Of a DNA stretch of 64,000 nt, positions 8,577-18,667 are shown piece by piece. A program made the position numbers and the translations under genes. Below the pieces are notes generated by a model. The model ran no database searches, had not been told where the DNA came from, and saw nothing but the letters and a program-made list of their open reading frames with translations. The DNA lies in the NCBI GenBank assembly GCA_947625195.1, contig CANQNK010000009.1, forward strand, positions 1-64,000, read 5' to 3'. This DNA comes from an uncultured Clostridia bacterium. GTDB taxonomy: Bacteria > Bacillota > Clostridia > Oscillospirales > Ruminococcaceae. Position 1 is the stretch's first letter; each line of letters begins with the position of its first letter.

Positions 8577-9530
8577 TTATTTTATGAACAATTTTTTCAC
8601 AAACCAAGGCTGTTTTGACAAAAACTCTTTGCCGTTAAGGTACTCAAGTATCCCGCTGTCGCTTAAAAAATCAAATTTTATTCGGTGAGCACACAAAGCT
8701 TGAGTTTTAACGTGATACTTTTTGTTGTCAATGTTTCTTCCGTATTTGCCGTCACCGAGAAGCGGATGTCCGATAAAAGCCATATGCGCTCTTATCTGGT
8801 GTGTCCGCCCCGTAATGAGATCTATTTCCGCAAGCGAAAGCTCGTCGTTTTCTTTTATTATCCGGTATCCGGTAACAATAATTTTAGCATTTTTAGTCGG
8901 CTCTGACATGATTTTGACCGTATTGTTTTTTTCATCTTTTAATAGATATGCAGATATTGTGTCGGCTTTTTTCTTAAATTTTCCAATACAAACGCAAAGA
9001 TATTTTTTCTTTACTTCACGGTTTTTGATCTTCTCGTTTAAGATCCTCAAACTTTCCGCATTTTTAGCGCATATGACAAGGCCCTGAGTGTTCCGGTCTA
9101 TTCTGTTGCAAAGCGCGGGAGAAAAGCTGTTTTCACCGTTAGGGTTGTATTCGCCCTTTTCAAAAAGATACTTTTTTATGCGATTTATCAGCGTATCGGC
9201 ATTGCAGTCGTTGCCCTCGTGAACTACAAGGCCAACTTTTTTGTCGGCTATTATTATGTTCTCGTCCTCATATACAATGTCTAAGGACGAAGGTGCGCAG
9301 AGAAAGTCTGTTTCCTTAACCTCGTCAAAGAACTCATCGTTTATGTAAAGAGATAAAACATCCCCTTCACGAAGCTTTGTTTTAATATCGCACCTTTTTC
9401 CGTTTAGCTTAATGCGCTTAAGCCGGATATACTTATACATAAGCGAAGTGGGAAGCCTTTTGACCGCCTTTGTCAGAAACTTGTCCACCCTTTGTCCGGC
9501 GTCGTTGTTATTTATGGTAAACTCTCTCAT
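8577..9530 (-). CDS. RluA-family 23S/tRNA pseudouridine synthase
   Basis: A ~317-residue RluA-family pseudouridine synthase. An S4-type RNA-binding domain fills residues ~1-75 (RVDKFLTKAVKRLP, then KRIKLNGKRC). The catalytic domain has CNRIDRNTQGLVI, where the Asp is the nucleophile (the family consensus is HRLDxxTSG), and the later GRTHQIRAHMAFIGHPLLGD. S4-bearing members act mainly on rRNA (RluC/RluD type), but the exact uridine cannot be assigned. I prefer ATG 9530 to GTG 9539 because GAGG stands eight bases before that ATG. The gene is divergent from radC, with its own promoter. Confidence 0.9.
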   Translation of the reverse strand: MREFTINNNDAGQRVDKFLTKAVKRLPTSLMYKYIRLKRIKLNGKRCDIKTKLREGDVLSLYINDEFFDEVKETDFLCAPSSLDIVYEDENIIIADKKVGLVVHEGNDCNADTLINRIKKYLFEKGEYNPNGENSFSPALCNRIDRNTQGLVICAKNAESLRILNEKIKNREVKKKYLCVCIGKFKKKADTISAYLLKDEKNNTVKIMSEPTKNAKIIVTGYRIIKENDELSLAEIDLITGRTHQIRAHMAFIGHPLLGDGKYGRNIDNKKYHVKTQALCAHRIKFDFLSDSGILEYLNGKEFLSKQPWFVKKLFIK

Positions 9531-9558
9531 TAAATACACCTCAGCATTGCTTTTTTAC

Positions 9559-9587
9559 AGTATAACACATTTTTATCAAAATTGCAC
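9559..9587 (-). promoter_or_regulatory. Promoter of the RluA-family gene
   Basis: On the minus strand GTGCAA (9582-9587) and TATACT (9559-9564) have 17-base spacing, with an extended TGT before the -10. Its -35 abuts the -35 of the divergent radC promoter. Confidence 0.6.
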
Positions 9588-9616
9588 TTTACTTTATGAA
9601 TTTTATGTAGTATAAT
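9588..9616 (+). promoter_or_regulatory. Promoter of radC
   Basis: TTTACT (9588-9593) and TATAAT (9611-9616) are 17 bases apart and precede the GGAGGG site of radC. Confidence 0.6.
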
Positions 9617-9651
9617 ATAAATCAAAGAACAAAAGTTTATCCGGAGGGAAT

Positions 9652-10356
9652 ATGGAAAGTAAAAACAACTCGCTGTCAGAGCTTCACAAGGGGCACCGAC
9701 AAAGACTGAAGGAACGGTTTTTGCAAAAGGGGATAGAAGCGCTTGAGCCGCACGAGGCGCTTGAGCTTTTACTGTTTTACACAATACCTCAAAGAAATAC
9801 GAATGATATTGCACACGATCTTATAAATCGGTTCGGAAGTCTCACGGCGGTTCTTGATGCGCCGGTAAAATCTCTTTGTGAGGTCAAAAACATCAGCGAA
9901 AACGCAGCGGTACTTTTAAAGCTTATACCTCAGATGCTTAGATACTATCAGGTGACGCCTGACGACAAGCTGTCAATGGACAACTACGATTTTGTATTAA
10001 AATATTTCAGCTCTCTTTATATCGGCGTTAAGAATGAGGAGTTTCGGGTCTGCTGTCTTGACAATAATCTTCAGGTAATTTCCTGCAACACTCTTTCAGT
10101 CGGAAACTCGTGCGAGGTGTCTGTAAATGCCAGAATGGTTGCAAAGGCGGCGTTTGACGCAAATTCAAATTTTGTTATACTATCCCACAATCACCCGGAT
10201 ACATACCCTAAGCCGTCAAAAGAGGACGTAAAGCTGACTACTGAGATAATTACGGGCTTAAGGCCAATAGGCATACAGGTTCTTGACCACATAATTGTGG
10301 GAAAGGGCGAGGTGCTTTCAATGCGCAAATGCGGAGCAATAAGCGTGCTTGCATAG
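9652..10356 (+). CDS. radC: RadC family JAB-domain protein
   Basis: A 234-residue RadC/MPN+ (JAB1) domain protein. The N-terminal helix-hairpin-helix half reads HRQRLKERFLQKGIEAL...HEALELLLFY. The C-terminal metalloprotease-like half carries the full zinc motif HNHPDTYPKPSKED (HxH-x7-S-x2-D). RadC was once linked to DNA repair, but this is not well supported, and its true activity is unknown. Start ATG 9652 follows CCGGAGGG. The gene is transcribed alone, divergently from the RluA gene. Confidence 0.92.
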   Translation: MESKNNSLSELHKGHRQRLKERFLQKGIEALEPHEALELLLFYTIPQRNTNDIAHDLINRFGSLTAVLDAPVKSLCEVKNISENAAVLLKLIPQMLRYYQVTPDDKLSMDNYDFVLKYFSSLYIGVKNEEFRVCCLDNNLQVISCNTLSVGNSCEVSVNARMVAKAAFDANSNFVILSHNHPDTYPKPSKEDVKLTTEIITGLRPIGIQVLDHIIVGKGEVLSMRKCGAISVLA

Positions 10357-10413
10357 AGAGTTATTTATGTCATCAAGACTGACAATATATATTTTGAGAA
10401 AGAAGGCTATTTT

Positions 10414-11697
10414 ATGAAAGATTACAACATCGAAACGAAATGCGTACAGGGAGGTTACACACCGGGAAACGGCGAACCTCGCCAGATCCCGATCATTCAG
10501 TCCACTACATTTAAGTATGCTACCAGTGAGGAGATGGGCAAGCTATTTGATCTTGAGGCAAGCGGTTATTTTTACACCCGCCTGCAAAACCCCACAAACG
10601 ATATGGTAGCCGCAAAGATATGCGAGCTTGAGGGCGGTTCAGCCGCAATGCTTACCTCGTCGGGACAAGCGGCTAATTTCTATGCGATATTCAACATTGC
10701 CAACTGCGGCGATCATGTTGTAGCAAGCTCTACTATATATGGAGGTACCTATAATCTGTTTCACGTGACCATGAGAAAAATGGGAATTGATTTCACGTTT
10801 GTCGATCCCGACTGCACTGAGGAGGAGCTTTGTGCTGCATTTAAACCTAATACTAAGGCTGTCTTTGGAGAAACCATAGCAAATCCCGCACTTACGGTGC
10901 TTGATATTGAAAAGTTCGCAAAAGCAGCTCACAGCCACGGAGTACCTCTCATAGTAGACAACACATTTGCAACGCCTGTCAACTGCCGTCCGTTTGAGTG
11001 GGGCTGCGATATTGTTACTCACTCCACCACTAAGTATATGGACGGACACGGCGCCGGGGTGGGCGGCTGTATAGTTGACAGCGGAAAATTCGACTGGATG
11101 ACTCACGCGGATAAATTCCCCGGACTTACCACGCCGGATGACAGCTATCACGGCGTTACCTATGCTGAAAAGTTCGGCCTTGGAGGTGCGTTTATCACAA
11201 AATGCATAGCACAGCTTATGCGTGATTTCGGTTCTATTCAGTCACCGCAAAATGCTTTTATCTTAAATCTCGGACTTGAGAGCCTTCATGTGCGTATGCC
11301 CCGTCACTGTGAAAACGGTTTGGCGGTTGCAAGATATTTAAAAAACCACCCTAAGATTTCGTTTGTTACCTATCCTGGCCTTGAGGGAGACAAATACTAT
11401 AGCTTAGCTAAAAAATATATGCCGTCAGGCACCTGCGGAGTAGTATCCTTCGGCTTTGTAGGCGGGCGTACCGCAGCGGAGACTTTCATGAAGCATCTTA
11501 AGCTTGCGGCGATCGAAACTCATGTGGCTGATGCCAGAACCTGCTGTCTGCACCCTGCGTCGGCGACTCACAGACAGATGAATGACAGTGAGCTTGTAGC
11601 TGCCGGGATAACACCGGACCTTGTGCGTATGTCCTGCGGACTGGAAAATTCCGCCGACCTTATTGCCGATATTGAGCAGGCGCTTGCAAAGATATAA
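10414..11697 (+). CDS. metY: O-acetylhomoserine aminocarboxypropyltransferase (sulfhydrylase)
   Basis: A 427-residue PLP enzyme of the Cys/Met metabolism family that makes homocysteine from O-acetylhomoserine and sulfide. Visible motifs are QSTTFKYATSEEM, GYFYTRLQNPTNDMVAAKI, the IVDNTFATP segment with the cofactor-binding Asp, and THSTTKYMDGHG with the Schiff-base Lys. The length fits the MetY/Met17 sulfhydrylases (~425-430) rather than the shorter cystathionine synthases and lyases (~380-400). Only 57 bases separate it from radC; no SAM or T-box riboswitch fits there. AGAAAGAAGG precedes the start. Confidence 0.92.
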   Translation: MKDYNIETKCVQGGYTPGNGEPRQIPIIQSTTFKYATSEEMGKLFDLEASGYFYTRLQNPTNDMVAAKICELEGGSAAMLTSSGQAANFYAIFNIANCGDHVVASSTIYGGTYNLFHVTMRKMGIDFTFVDPDCTEEELCAAFKPNTKAVFGETIANPALTVLDIEKFAKAAHSHGVPLIVDNTFATPVNCRPFEWGCDIVTHSTTKYMDGHGAGVGGCIVDSGKFDWMTHADKFPGLTTPDDSYHGVTYAEKFGLGGAFITKCIAQLMRDFGSIQSPQNAFILNLGLESLHVRMPRHCENGLAVARYLKNHPKISFVTYPGLEGDKYYSLAKKYMPSGTCGVVSFGFVGGRTAAETFMKHLKLAAIETHVADARTCCLHPASATHRQMNDSELVAAGITPDLVRMSCGLENSADLIADIEQALAKI

Positions 11698-11808
11698 AAT
11701 TTAGTCTAATGGCGAAATTAATCAGATAATTTTTTATTTAACTTAAGATAAAATTTCTTTGTTGAGTATTAACATAGTTTTATTTTTTAGAGAGGAGACA
11801 ATTTATTA

Positions 11809-13776
11809 TTGGACCATTTCAAACTGCACGCCCCATATAAGCCCACAGGCGATCAGCCTGAGGCAATAGATGCCCTTGTCGAAGGCATAAACAAGGGGTA
11901 TAAGGAGCAGACCTTGCTTGGCGTTACCGGCTCAGGAAAAACTTTTACGATGGCAAACGTTATAGAAAGGGTAAATAAGCCAACACTTGTTCTGGCACAT
12001 AATAAGATACTTGCCGCACAGCTTTGCTCGGAGTTTAAGGAGTTTTTCCCGGAAAACGCCGTTGAGTATTTTGTTTCGTATTATGACTATTACCAGCCGG
12101 AGGCGTATATCCCCAGCAAAGACGTGTATATTGAAAAGGACGCTTCTATAAATAACGAGATAGATAAGCTGCGCCACTCGGCAACCTCTGCGCTTGCAGA
12201 GAGGAGAGATGTAATAATAGTCGCGTCTGTTTCATGCATATACTCTCTGGGCGATCCTGAGGAGTATAAGTCTATGGTAGTGTCGATAAGACAGGGAATG
12301 GAGCTTTCTCGTGACGCTCTGCTTACAAAGCTTGTGTCATTGCAGTACGAGCGGAATGACATAGCGTTTGAGCGTAATAAGTTCAGAGTTCGCGGTGATG
12401 TTGTCGAGATATATCCGGTAAGCTATACCGATAAAGCGATAAGGGTAGAGTTTTTCGGTGATGAGGTCGACAGGATAAGCGAGATCGACATAATAACGGG
12501 AGATATAATAAATACTTTGAGCCATGCGGCGATTTTCCCTGCGTCGCATTATATTGTAGGGCAGGATAAAATGTCGGGCGCGATAGAGGAGCTTAAAAGA
12601 GAGCTTGATGAGAGAGTGAAGTATTTTACTGACAAAAACCTTCTTATTGAAGCCCAGAGGATAGCCCAGCGTACGAATTATGATATAGAAATGCTTCAGG
12701 AAATAGGCTTTTGCTCGGGAATAGAAAACTATTCGAGGGTCCTGGCAGGAAGAGAGCCGGGCGCGGTCCCGTATACGCTGCTCGATCACTTTCCGAAGGA
12801 TTTTTTGCTGTTTGTAGATGAATCACACGTATCCGTTCCTCAGGTAAGGGGAATGTATGCAGGCGACAGGGCGAGAAAGACAACGCTCATTGACTACGGC
12901 TTCAGATTGCCGTCCGCTGCCGACAACCGTCCGCTTAAATTTGATGAGTTTTACGAGCGCCTTAATCAGATAGTTTTTGTCTCCGCAACACCGGGCGATT
13001 TTGAACGGGAAAAGTCAAGTCAGATTGTAGAGCAGGTCATCCGTCCGACAGGACTTTTAGATCCCCTAATAGATGTAAGACCAACATCGGGGCAGATCGA
13101 CGACCTTTTATCTGAAATAAACGGAAGGGTTGAGAATAACGAGCGTGTACTTGTTACAACCTTAACTAAGAAAATGGCTGAGGATCTCACCGAATATCTC
13201 AAGGGCTATAATATAAAGGTAAGATATATGCACCACGATATAGATACGATCGAGCGTATGGAGATAATGAGAGATTTGCGCTTGGGTGAGTTTGATGTTC
13301 TGGTCGGAATAAATCTTTTAAGAGAGGGCCTTGACATTCCCGAGGTTTCGCTTGTTGCTATATTGGATGCGGATAAGGAGGGCTTTTTGAGGAGCGAAAG
13401 CTCTCTTGTACAGACGATCGGAAGAGCCGCAAGAAATGCAAACGGCAAGGTTATAATGTACGCCGACAGCGTTACAGGTTCTATGGAGAGAGCTATATTT
13501 GAAACTGAGCGAAGAAGAAATATTCAGATGAAATATAACGAGGATCACGGTATTACGCCAAAGACTATCATAAAGGATATTCGTGATGTTATTGAGATAT
13601 CCACCAAGGAAGAGGTAGAGTATACGGCAAGGCAGAAAAGTAAACTTTCAAAGGCGGAGACCGCAAAGCTTGTTGACAAGCTTACACGTCAGATGAAAGA
13701 AGCGGCTAAAATGCTTGAGTTTGAGCACGCTGCGTTTTTGCGTGATAAGATAGCCGAACTCAAAGGCGAAAAATAG
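11809..13776 (+). CDS. uvrB: Excinuclease ABC subunit B
   Basis: The 655-residue UvrB helicase of nucleotide excision repair, which receives the damaged strand from UvrA and recruits UvrC. Visible are Walker [11 protein letters not shown], the damage-probing hairpin [12 protein letters not shown], the DESHVSVPQ and VSATPG helicase motifs, [24 protein letters not shown], and the C-terminal UVR motif near [16 protein letters not shown]. The start is a TTG at 11809, supported by AGAGGAGA upstream and by the family N-terminus ([16 protein letters not shown]). No in-frame ATG is nearby. uvrA follows after 103 bases with its own promoter. Confidence 0.97.
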   Translation: MDHFKLHAPYKPTGDQPEAIDALVEGINKGYKEQTLLGVTGSGKTFTMANVIERVNKPTLVLAHNKILAAQLCSEFKEFFPENAVEYFVSYYDYYQPEAYIPSKDVYIEKDASINNEIDKLRHSATSALAERRDVIIVASVSCIYSLGDPEEYKSMVVSIRQGMELSRDALLTKLVSLQYERNDIAFERNKFRVRGDVVEIYPVSYTDKAIRVEFFGDEVDRISEIDIITGDIINTLSHAAIFPASHYIVGQDKMSGAIEELKRELDERVKYFTDKNLLIEAQRIAQRTNYDIEMLQEIGFCSGIENYSRVLAGREPGAVPYTLLDHFPKDFLLFVDESHVSVPQVRGMYAGDRARKTTLIDYGFRLPSAADNRPLKFDEFYERLNQIVFVSATPGDFEREKSSQIVEQVIRPTGLLDPLIDVRPTSGQIDDLLSEINGRVENNERVLVTTLTKKMAEDLTEYLKGYNIKVRYMHHDIDTIERMEIMRDLRLGEFDVLVGINLLREGLDIPEVSLVAILDADKEGFLRSESSLVQTIGRAARNANGKVIMYADSVTGSMERAIFETERRRNIQMKYNEDHGITPKTIIKDIRDVIEISTKEEVEYTARQKSKLSKAETAKLVDKLTRQMKEAAKMLEFEHAAFLRDKIAELKGEK

Positions 13777-13787
13777 ATATCAAGGTC

Positions 13788-13816
13788 TTGACAAAAGAAC
13801 TAATGTTTGCTATAAT
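13788..13816 (+). promoter_or_regulatory. Consensus promoter of uvrA
   Basis: A perfect TTGACA (13788-13793) and TATAAT (13811-13816) are separated by 17 bases, right after the uvrB stop. Confidence 0.9.
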
Positions 13817-13823
13817 TGGACTG

Positions 13824-13837
13824 AGAACGAAAGTTGA
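13824..13837 (+). promoter_or_regulatory. Possible LexA (SOS) operator
   Basis: AGAACGAAAGTTGA resembles the Gram-positive LexA box (CGAAC-N4-GTTCG), matching GAAC-N4-GTT. It starts seven bases after the uvrA -10, where a repressor would block initiation. uvrA is a common SOS gene. One half-site is imperfect, so this is tentative. Confidence 0.45.
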
Positions 13838-13879
13838 TGTCTTATTTAATTATAATAATAAAAGGGAAGTAGAAAATCA

Positions 13880-16714
13880 ATGCAGAAAAATGAGATCGTA
13901 ATAAAGGGCGCAAGAGAGCATAATCTAAAAAACATAAGCCTTACTCTGCCACGTGACAAGCTTATCGTTATGACGGGGCTTTCGGGGTCGGGAAAATCGT
14001 CCTTGGCGTTTGATACGATTTTTGCCGACGGTCAGAGGCGATATATGGAGTCTCTTTCATCCTATGCGAGACAGTTTTTGGGACAGATGGAGAAACCCGA
14101 TGTCGACTCTATAACCGGGCTTTCTCCGGCGATTTCTATCGACCAGAAAACTACGTCAAAAAATCCCCGTTCAACGGTAGGAACGGTAACGGAGATATAC
14201 GATTATTTAAGGCTTTTGTATGCCAGAATAGGCATACCTCATTGCCCTGTCTGCGGTAAGGAGATAAGACAGCAGACGGTGGATCAGATAGTTGACAAAA
14301 TATCCGAACTGCCAAAGGGGACGAAGATCCAGCTTTTAGCGCCTGTTATAAGAGGGCGTAAGGGCGAGCACCAGAAGGAGTTTGAGAGGGCAAAAAAAGC
14401 GGGTTATGTTCGTGTCCGTGTGGATGGGATCATATATGATCTGTCGGAAAAAATAACCCTTGAAAAGAATAAAAAGCACAATATTGAGATTGTTGTAGAC
14501 CGCCTTGTGATAAAGGACGGTATAAAGTCGCGTCTTACCGACAGTATTGAAACTATAATGCATATAACAGGCGGACTTGCCGCGTGTGACGTTATCGGCA
14601 AGGAGGAGCTTTTGTTTTCGCAAAACTATGCCTGCCCCGACCACGACTTTTCAATTAGTGAGCTTACTCCGAGAATGTTTTCGTTCAACAATCCATACGG
14701 CGCTTGCGAGCACTGTACGGGGCTGGGTGTTTTTGAGGTGATAGATCCTGAGCTTATACTTCCCAATAAGGAGTTAAGTATTTTGGAAGGCGCCATAAAG
14801 GCAAGCGGCTGGAACTCGCTTACTGAGGATTCGTTTGCGATGACCTATTTTCGTGCCCTTAACAAGAAGTACGGAATACCGCTTGACAAGCCGATAAAGG
14901 AGCTTTCGAAGGAGCATATCAACATTCTTTTGTACGGTAACGGCGGTGAAAAACTAAAGCTTACAAGAAATTCCTCAAGCGGCTGGAGCGGAACATTCGA
15001 ATCCGCCTTTGAGGGAATAATAAACAATCTTCAGCGGCGATATCGTGAGGGAGCAAGCGACTATACAAAAAAGGATATAGAATCGTGTATGTCTGAGGAG
15101 GAATGCCCGGTCTGCCACGGCGACAGGCTGAAAAAGGAGATTTTATTCGTTACTGTCGGCGGAATAAACATAGCTGATCTTTGTAAAAAATCAGTCGTTG
15201 AGGCGCTTGATTTCTTTAATGAGCTTGACAAAACCTTAAGTGAGCGTGAGCTTCTGATAGGAGAGCGAATTATCAAGGAAATAAAGGAACGGCTGGGCTT
15301 TTTAAAAAGCGTCGGACTTGAATATCTTACGCTTGCGAGATCAAGCGGAACGCTTTCGGGAGGAGAAAGCCAACGTATACGGCTTGCAACTCAGATAGGC
15401 TCATATCTTATGGGAGTTTTATATATACTTGACGAGCCCTCAATCGGACTTCACCAGCGCGACAACGACAAGCTTATAGCAACGCTTAAAAGGCTCAGAG
15501 ACCTTGGAAACACACTGATCGTGGTTGAGCACGACGCAGACACTATGCTTAACGCCGATTACATTGTTGACATCGGCCCGGGAGCGGGCATCCACGGCGG
15601 AGAAGTAGTGTGCGCCGGAACTGTGGATAAGATAATGAAATGCAAAAAGTCCATAACCGGTCAGTACCTTTCAGGTAAGAAAAAAATCCCTGTCCCCAAG
15701 GAGCGAAGGAAAGGGAACGGCTTGTTTTTGGAGGTTATCGGCGCCAAGCAGAACAATCTGAAAAACATAGATGTAAAGATACCTCTGGCGACATTTACCT
15801 GCGTAACGGGAGTTTCCGGTTCCGGAAAGTCCTCGCTCGTAAACGAGATAATATACAAGGAGCTTGCGGGAAGGCTCAACAGAGCGCGCATACGTCCCGG
15901 AAAGTTTGATAAAATGCTGGGGCTTGAGAATCTTGACAAGGTGATAAACATCGATCAGTCGCCTATCGGAAGAACGCCGAGGTCTAATCCTGCGACTTAT
16001 ACCGGAGTATTTACTGACATCAGGGAACTGTTTGCCTCGACCAACGACGCCAAGATCAAGGGCTACAACGCGGGCAGGTTTTCCTTTAACGTAAAGGGAG
16101 GAAGATGCGAGGCCTGTGAGGGTGACGGAATTTTAAAGATAGAAATGCACTTTCTGCCGGATATTTACGTACCCTGTGAGGTTTGCAAGGGCAAGCGCTA
16201 TAACCGTGAGACGCTTGATGTGCTTTACAAGGGAAAGAGCATACACGATGTGCTTGAGATGACGGTTGAGGAGGGTTGTGAGTTTTTCAAAAATCACCCC
16301 AAGATCTCAAGAAAGCTTCAGACACTGTTCGACGTGGGACTTGGATATATAAAAATAGGTCAGCCGGCGACTACGCTGTCAGGCGGTGAGGCACAAAGAA
16401 TAAAGCTCGCCGCAGAGCTTTCAAAACGCTCTACTGGCAGGACAATATACATTCTTGACGAACCGACAACAGGACTGCACACGGCTGATGTTCATATGCT
16501 GATAAAGGTTTTGCAAAAGCTGTGCGACGGTGGAAACACAGTGCTAGTTATCGAACATAATCTCGACGTGATAAAAACCGCCGACTATATTATAGACATA
16601 GGTCCCGAGGGCGGTAACGGCGGCGGAAGGATAGTAGCGCAGGGCACTCCGGAAGAGATTTCTAAGTGTAAAAGGTCGTATACTGGACAATATATAAAAA
16701 ATGTGTTAATATAA
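13880..16714 (+). CDS. uvrA: Excinuclease ABC subunit A
   Basis: The 944-residue damage-recognition ATPase of nucleotide excision repair, with two ABC modules. The first Walker A is GLSGSGKSS at 33-41 and the second is [10 protein letters not shown] in the C-terminal half. Both ABC signatures ([20 protein letters not shown]) and both Walker B motifs ([20 protein letters not shown]) are present. The C-terminal zinc finger is canonical (CEACEGDG...CEVCKGKR). In the first zinc module the ligands read C252, H255, C276, C279; position 255 is Cys in E. coli UvrA, so this is a Cys-to-His change that could still bind zinc. It has its own strong promoter and a possible LexA box. Confidence 0.97.
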   Translation: MQKNEIVIKGAREHNLKNISLTLPRDKLIVMTGLSGSGKSSLAFDTIFADGQRRYMESLSSYARQFLGQMEKPDVDSITGLSPAISIDQKTTSKNPRSTVGTVTEIYDYLRLLYARIGIPHCPVCGKEIRQQTVDQIVDKISELPKGTKIQLLAPVIRGRKGEHQKEFERAKKAGYVRVRVDGIIYDLSEKITLEKNKKHNIEIVVDRLVIKDGIKSRLTDSIETIMHITGGLAACDVIGKEELLFSQNYACPDHDFSISELTPRMFSFNNPYGACEHCTGLGVFEVIDPELILPNKELSILEGAIKASGWNSLTEDSFAMTYFRALNKKYGIPLDKPIKELSKEHINILLYGNGGEKLKLTRNSSSGWSGTFESAFEGIINNLQRRYREGASDYTKKDIESCMSEEECPVCHGDRLKKEILFVTVGGINIADLCKKSVVEALDFFNELDKTLSERELLIGERIIKEIKERLGFLKSVGLEYLTLARSSGTLSGGESQRIRLATQIGSYLMGVLYILDEPSIGLHQRDNDKLIATLKRLRDLGNTLIVVEHDADTMLNADYIVDIGPGAGIHGGEVVCAGTVDKIMKCKKSITGQYLSGKKKIPVPKERRKGNGLFLEVIGAKQNNLKNIDVKIPLATFTCVTGVSGSGKSSLVNEIIYKELAGRLNRARIRPGKFDKMLGLENLDKVINIDQSPIGRTPRSNPATYTGVFTDIRELFASTNDAKIKGYNAGRFSFNVKGGRCEACEGDGILKIEMHFLPDIYVPCEVCKGKRYNRETLDVLYKGKSIHDVLEMTVEEGCEFFKNHPKISRKLQTLFDVGLGYIKIGQPATTLSGGEAQRIKLAAELSKRSTGRTIYILDEPTTGLHTADVHMLIKVLQKLCDGGNTVLVIEHNLDVIKTADYIIDIGPEGGNGGGRIVAQGTPEEISKCKRSYTGQYIKNVLI

Positions 16715-16745
16715 AACATATTGACAGTGCACAGGGGGCGTTTTA

Positions 16746-17315
16746 TTGAAAAGCTTGAGTTTTAAAGTATCTCTCGGCGGAATTTTGTCGGCACTCTCTG
16801 TTGTTTTGATGTTTATGACCGGGCTTCTGCCTCCGCTTGTATACGTTTTGCCGGCGGTATGCGGAGCAATGCTTCTTATCATCGCGATTGAAGTGAGCAA
16901 AAAGTGGGCATATATAACCTATGCAGCTGTCTCCGTACTGACTGCTCTGCTTGTGCCCGACAAGGAAGCGGCGCTTTTATATATTTTTCTTATGGGGTTT
17001 TATCCTACCCTAAGGCTGAGTTTGAATAAATTAAAGCCTCTGGCCGTTCGTTTCATCATAAAGCTTTTGATTTATAACGTACTTATTGTTTTGTATTATA
17101 ACATAACAATAAGGATAATATCCGATTCTTCGCTTCAGGAGGACATGACTGATTTCGGGAGGTACGGTGTTTATATATTCTGGGCGATAACAAACGTCGT
17201 GTTTGTTATTTACGATGTTGCGATAGGCAGACTTATGTATATTTACATCGACTGGCTCAGGGCAAAGATACTGAGGCTTTCGGTTAGAAAGGGGGATAAG
17301 AGCAATGAGCGATAA
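16746..17315 (+). CDS. Polytopic membrane protein of unknown function
   Basis: A 189-residue very hydrophobic protein with about five predicted membrane segments (residues ~7-30, 33-52, 56-75, 100-118 and 140-165) and a basic C-terminal tail. The N-terminal part (GGILSALSVVLMFMTGLLPP) vaguely recalls ECF-transporter substrate-binding proteins, but I do not recognise a family. The start is a TTG at 16746 behind AGGGGGCG. The last 11 bases overlap the VTT-domain gene, so the two are translationally coupled and may work together in the membrane. Confidence 0.72.
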   Translation: MKSLSFKVSLGGILSALSVVLMFMTGLLPPLVYVLPAVCGAMLLIIAIEVSKKWAYITYAAVSVLTALLVPDKEAALLYIFLMGFYPTLRLSLNKLKPLAVRFIIKLLIYNVLIVLYYNITIRIISDSSLQEDMTDFGRYGVYIFWAITNVVFVIYDVAIGRLMYIYIDWLRAKILRLSVRKGDKSNER

Positions 17316-18384
17316 GAAGGTGCGGTCAAAGGAAGAGAGAACAAAGCTTATTACAAAGGGAATCGTTTTCGGCGTTATGATAGCCGTTATGATAGCCGCA
17401 ACCGTTGCGCTTATTCCTGTAATTTCAACCCTCAGAACCGAAGAGGGAATGGACAAGCTGTTAAACTATATCTCTGACAAAGGTGCTTTGGGAATACTGA
17501 TTTATATTGGGATACAGGCTTTGCAGGTGGTTATTCCGCTGATACCCCCCATTCAGATCATAGGAGGCGTACTTTACGGCTCTTTTCTCGGCTCAGTATA
17601 TTCCTGCATCGGAATTTATCTCGGAATGAGTATCGTTTACGTGCTGGTAAGGCTTTTCGGCTACCCGATAGTTGAAGCTATGATAGACGGAAAGGATTTA
17701 AAGAAGTTTGGGTTTTTACAAAATTCCTCAAAAGCGGAGCTGATATTTTTTATTCTGTACTTTATCCCGGGAATGCCAAAGGACACGCTTTCATTCGTTG
17801 CACCGCTTACCGGCGTTAAGACAAGAAACTATTTTCTGTTTGTTCTGCCGGCAAGATTCCCGCTTATGATATTAGCGGCGGTTTTCGGTTCGGCGGTTAG
17901 AAATCAGGAATACACCTTTGCTGTTATTCTTTGCATTATAATGATAGATCTTGCCATACTGGGAATTCTTTTCAGAGATAAGATTCTTTCAAGCATAAAG
18001 GGCGTAAAGCCTGCTGACGATATTACAAAGCACAGAAAGAACATAAACGGTATGATAAAGACCGGAGTGGTTTTAAGCGTTTTATCAGCGTTTTGCATTG
18101 CGGCTATATTTGTAATGTCTGGTTTTAGTGCATATCAGCATGGCAGGGCGGAGTTTTTGCAAAATGCTGCGCTTGATACTTTTGACAAGGTGTTTTATTT
18201 TATACTCAATTATGGAAAATACTTCTTTATGTCACTTGTGGTCGTGGGGGCAGTTTCTATTCTTTCGGGACTTATCCGTGCGCACAACTTTGAAAAGCAC
18301 TTAGAAACGCTTGGAATCAAGAGTGCAGACGGGTCTAATCCAAAGAAGAGCTTTATCAAAGAAGATGAGGACATAGAATTTTAA
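17305..18384 (+). CDS. VTT domain (TVP38/TMEM64, DedA-like) membrane protein
   Basis: A 359-residue membrane protein. An N-terminal cytosolic basic stretch and one membrane helix (residues ~10-35) precede a VTT/SNARE-associated domain with IQALQVVIPLIPPIQIIGG and, later, FIPGMPKDTLSFVAPLTG; these are the re-entrant loop motifs of TVP38/TMEM64 and DedA proteins, some of which act as lipid scramblases or transporters. Two further helices follow (near 250-275 and 295-325) and an acidic tail ends it, longer than a basic ~200-residue TVP38 protein. It overlaps the preceding membrane gene by 11 bases. The substrate is unknown. Confidence 0.85.
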   Translation: MSDKKVRSKEERTKLITKGIVFGVMIAVMIAATVALIPVISTLRTEEGMDKLLNYISDKGALGILIYIGIQALQVVIPLIPPIQIIGGVLYGSFLGSVYSCIGIYLGMSIVYVLVRLFGYPIVEAMIDGKDLKKFGFLQNSSKAELIFFILYFIPGMPKDTLSFVAPLTGVKTRNYFLFVLPARFPLMILAAVFGSAVRNQEYTFAVILCIIMIDLAILGILFRDKILSSIKGVKPADDITKHRKNINGMIKTGVVLSVLSAFCIAAIFVMSGFSAYQHGRAEFLQNAALDTFDKVFYFILNYGKYFFMSLVVVGAVSILSGLIRAHNFEKHLETLGIKSADGSNPKKSFIKEDEDIEF

Positions 18385-18431
18385 TTGGTATGATAAGATG
18401 AAATTCAATTCTTTCGCAAGCCGCTGTTGAA

Positions 18432-18462
18432 CGTTCTGTCTTTATTCTTGTAGTACAGAACG
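18432..18462 (+). terminator. Weak hairpin after the VTT gene
   Basis: CGTTCTGT pairs with ACAGAACG around a 15-base loop. No immediate T tract follows (the T run comes about 13 bases later), so termination is uncertain. Confidence 0.35.
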
Positions 18463-18511
18463 ACTTATCTTATAATTTTTCAGACAGTCAGGAAATTTTT
18501 TAAAAAAACTC

Positions 18512-18540
18512 TTGACAAATAATTTATGATATGCTAAAAT
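18512..18540 (+). promoter_or_regulatory. Promoter of the tRNA cluster
   Basis: TTGACA (18512-18517) and TAAAAT (18535-18540) are 17 bases apart, 28 bases before tRNA-Gly. Confidence 0.8.
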
Positions 18541-18568
18541 AAATTTCGTCGTCAAGAGTAAACATCTT

Positions 18569-18642
18569 GCGGGTGTAGTTCAATGGTAGAATCCCAGCCT
18601 TCCAAGCTGGTCGTGTGGGTTCGATTCCCATCACCCGCTCCA
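18569..18642 (+). tRNA. tRNA-Gly (anticodon TCC)
   Basis: A 74-base cloverleaf with CCA encoded. The acceptor GCGGGTG pairs with CACCCGC, the anticodon stem CCAGC/GCTGG holds the loop CTTCCAA, and the T arm is TGGGTTCGATTCCCA. Anticodon TCC reads GGA and GGG. Confidence 0.97.
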
Positions 18643-18667
18643 TGCACCATATCGGTGCAATTTTTTT
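18643..18667 (+). terminator. Terminator-like hairpin between tRNA-Gly and tRNA-Arg
   Basis: TGCACC pairs with GGTGCA around a five-base loop, and A plus seven T residues follow. It sits directly after the CCA end of tRNA-Gly. No promoter fits in the 17 bases before tRNA-Arg, so it may be a partial terminator or a processing element. Confidence 0.65.

Noticed and set aside
10357-10413. SAM riboswitch or T-box before metY
   Set aside because: The gap is only 57 bases, too short for either element.
11698-11808. Promoter and SOS box for uvrB
   Set aside because: The region is AT-rich with several weak -10-like words, but none has a good -35 at 17 bases and no GAAC-N4-GTTC box is present.
12337-12789. 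150-codon minus-strand frame inside uvrB
   Set aside because: It is a shadow of the uvrB reading frame with no homology I recognise and no ribosome site.
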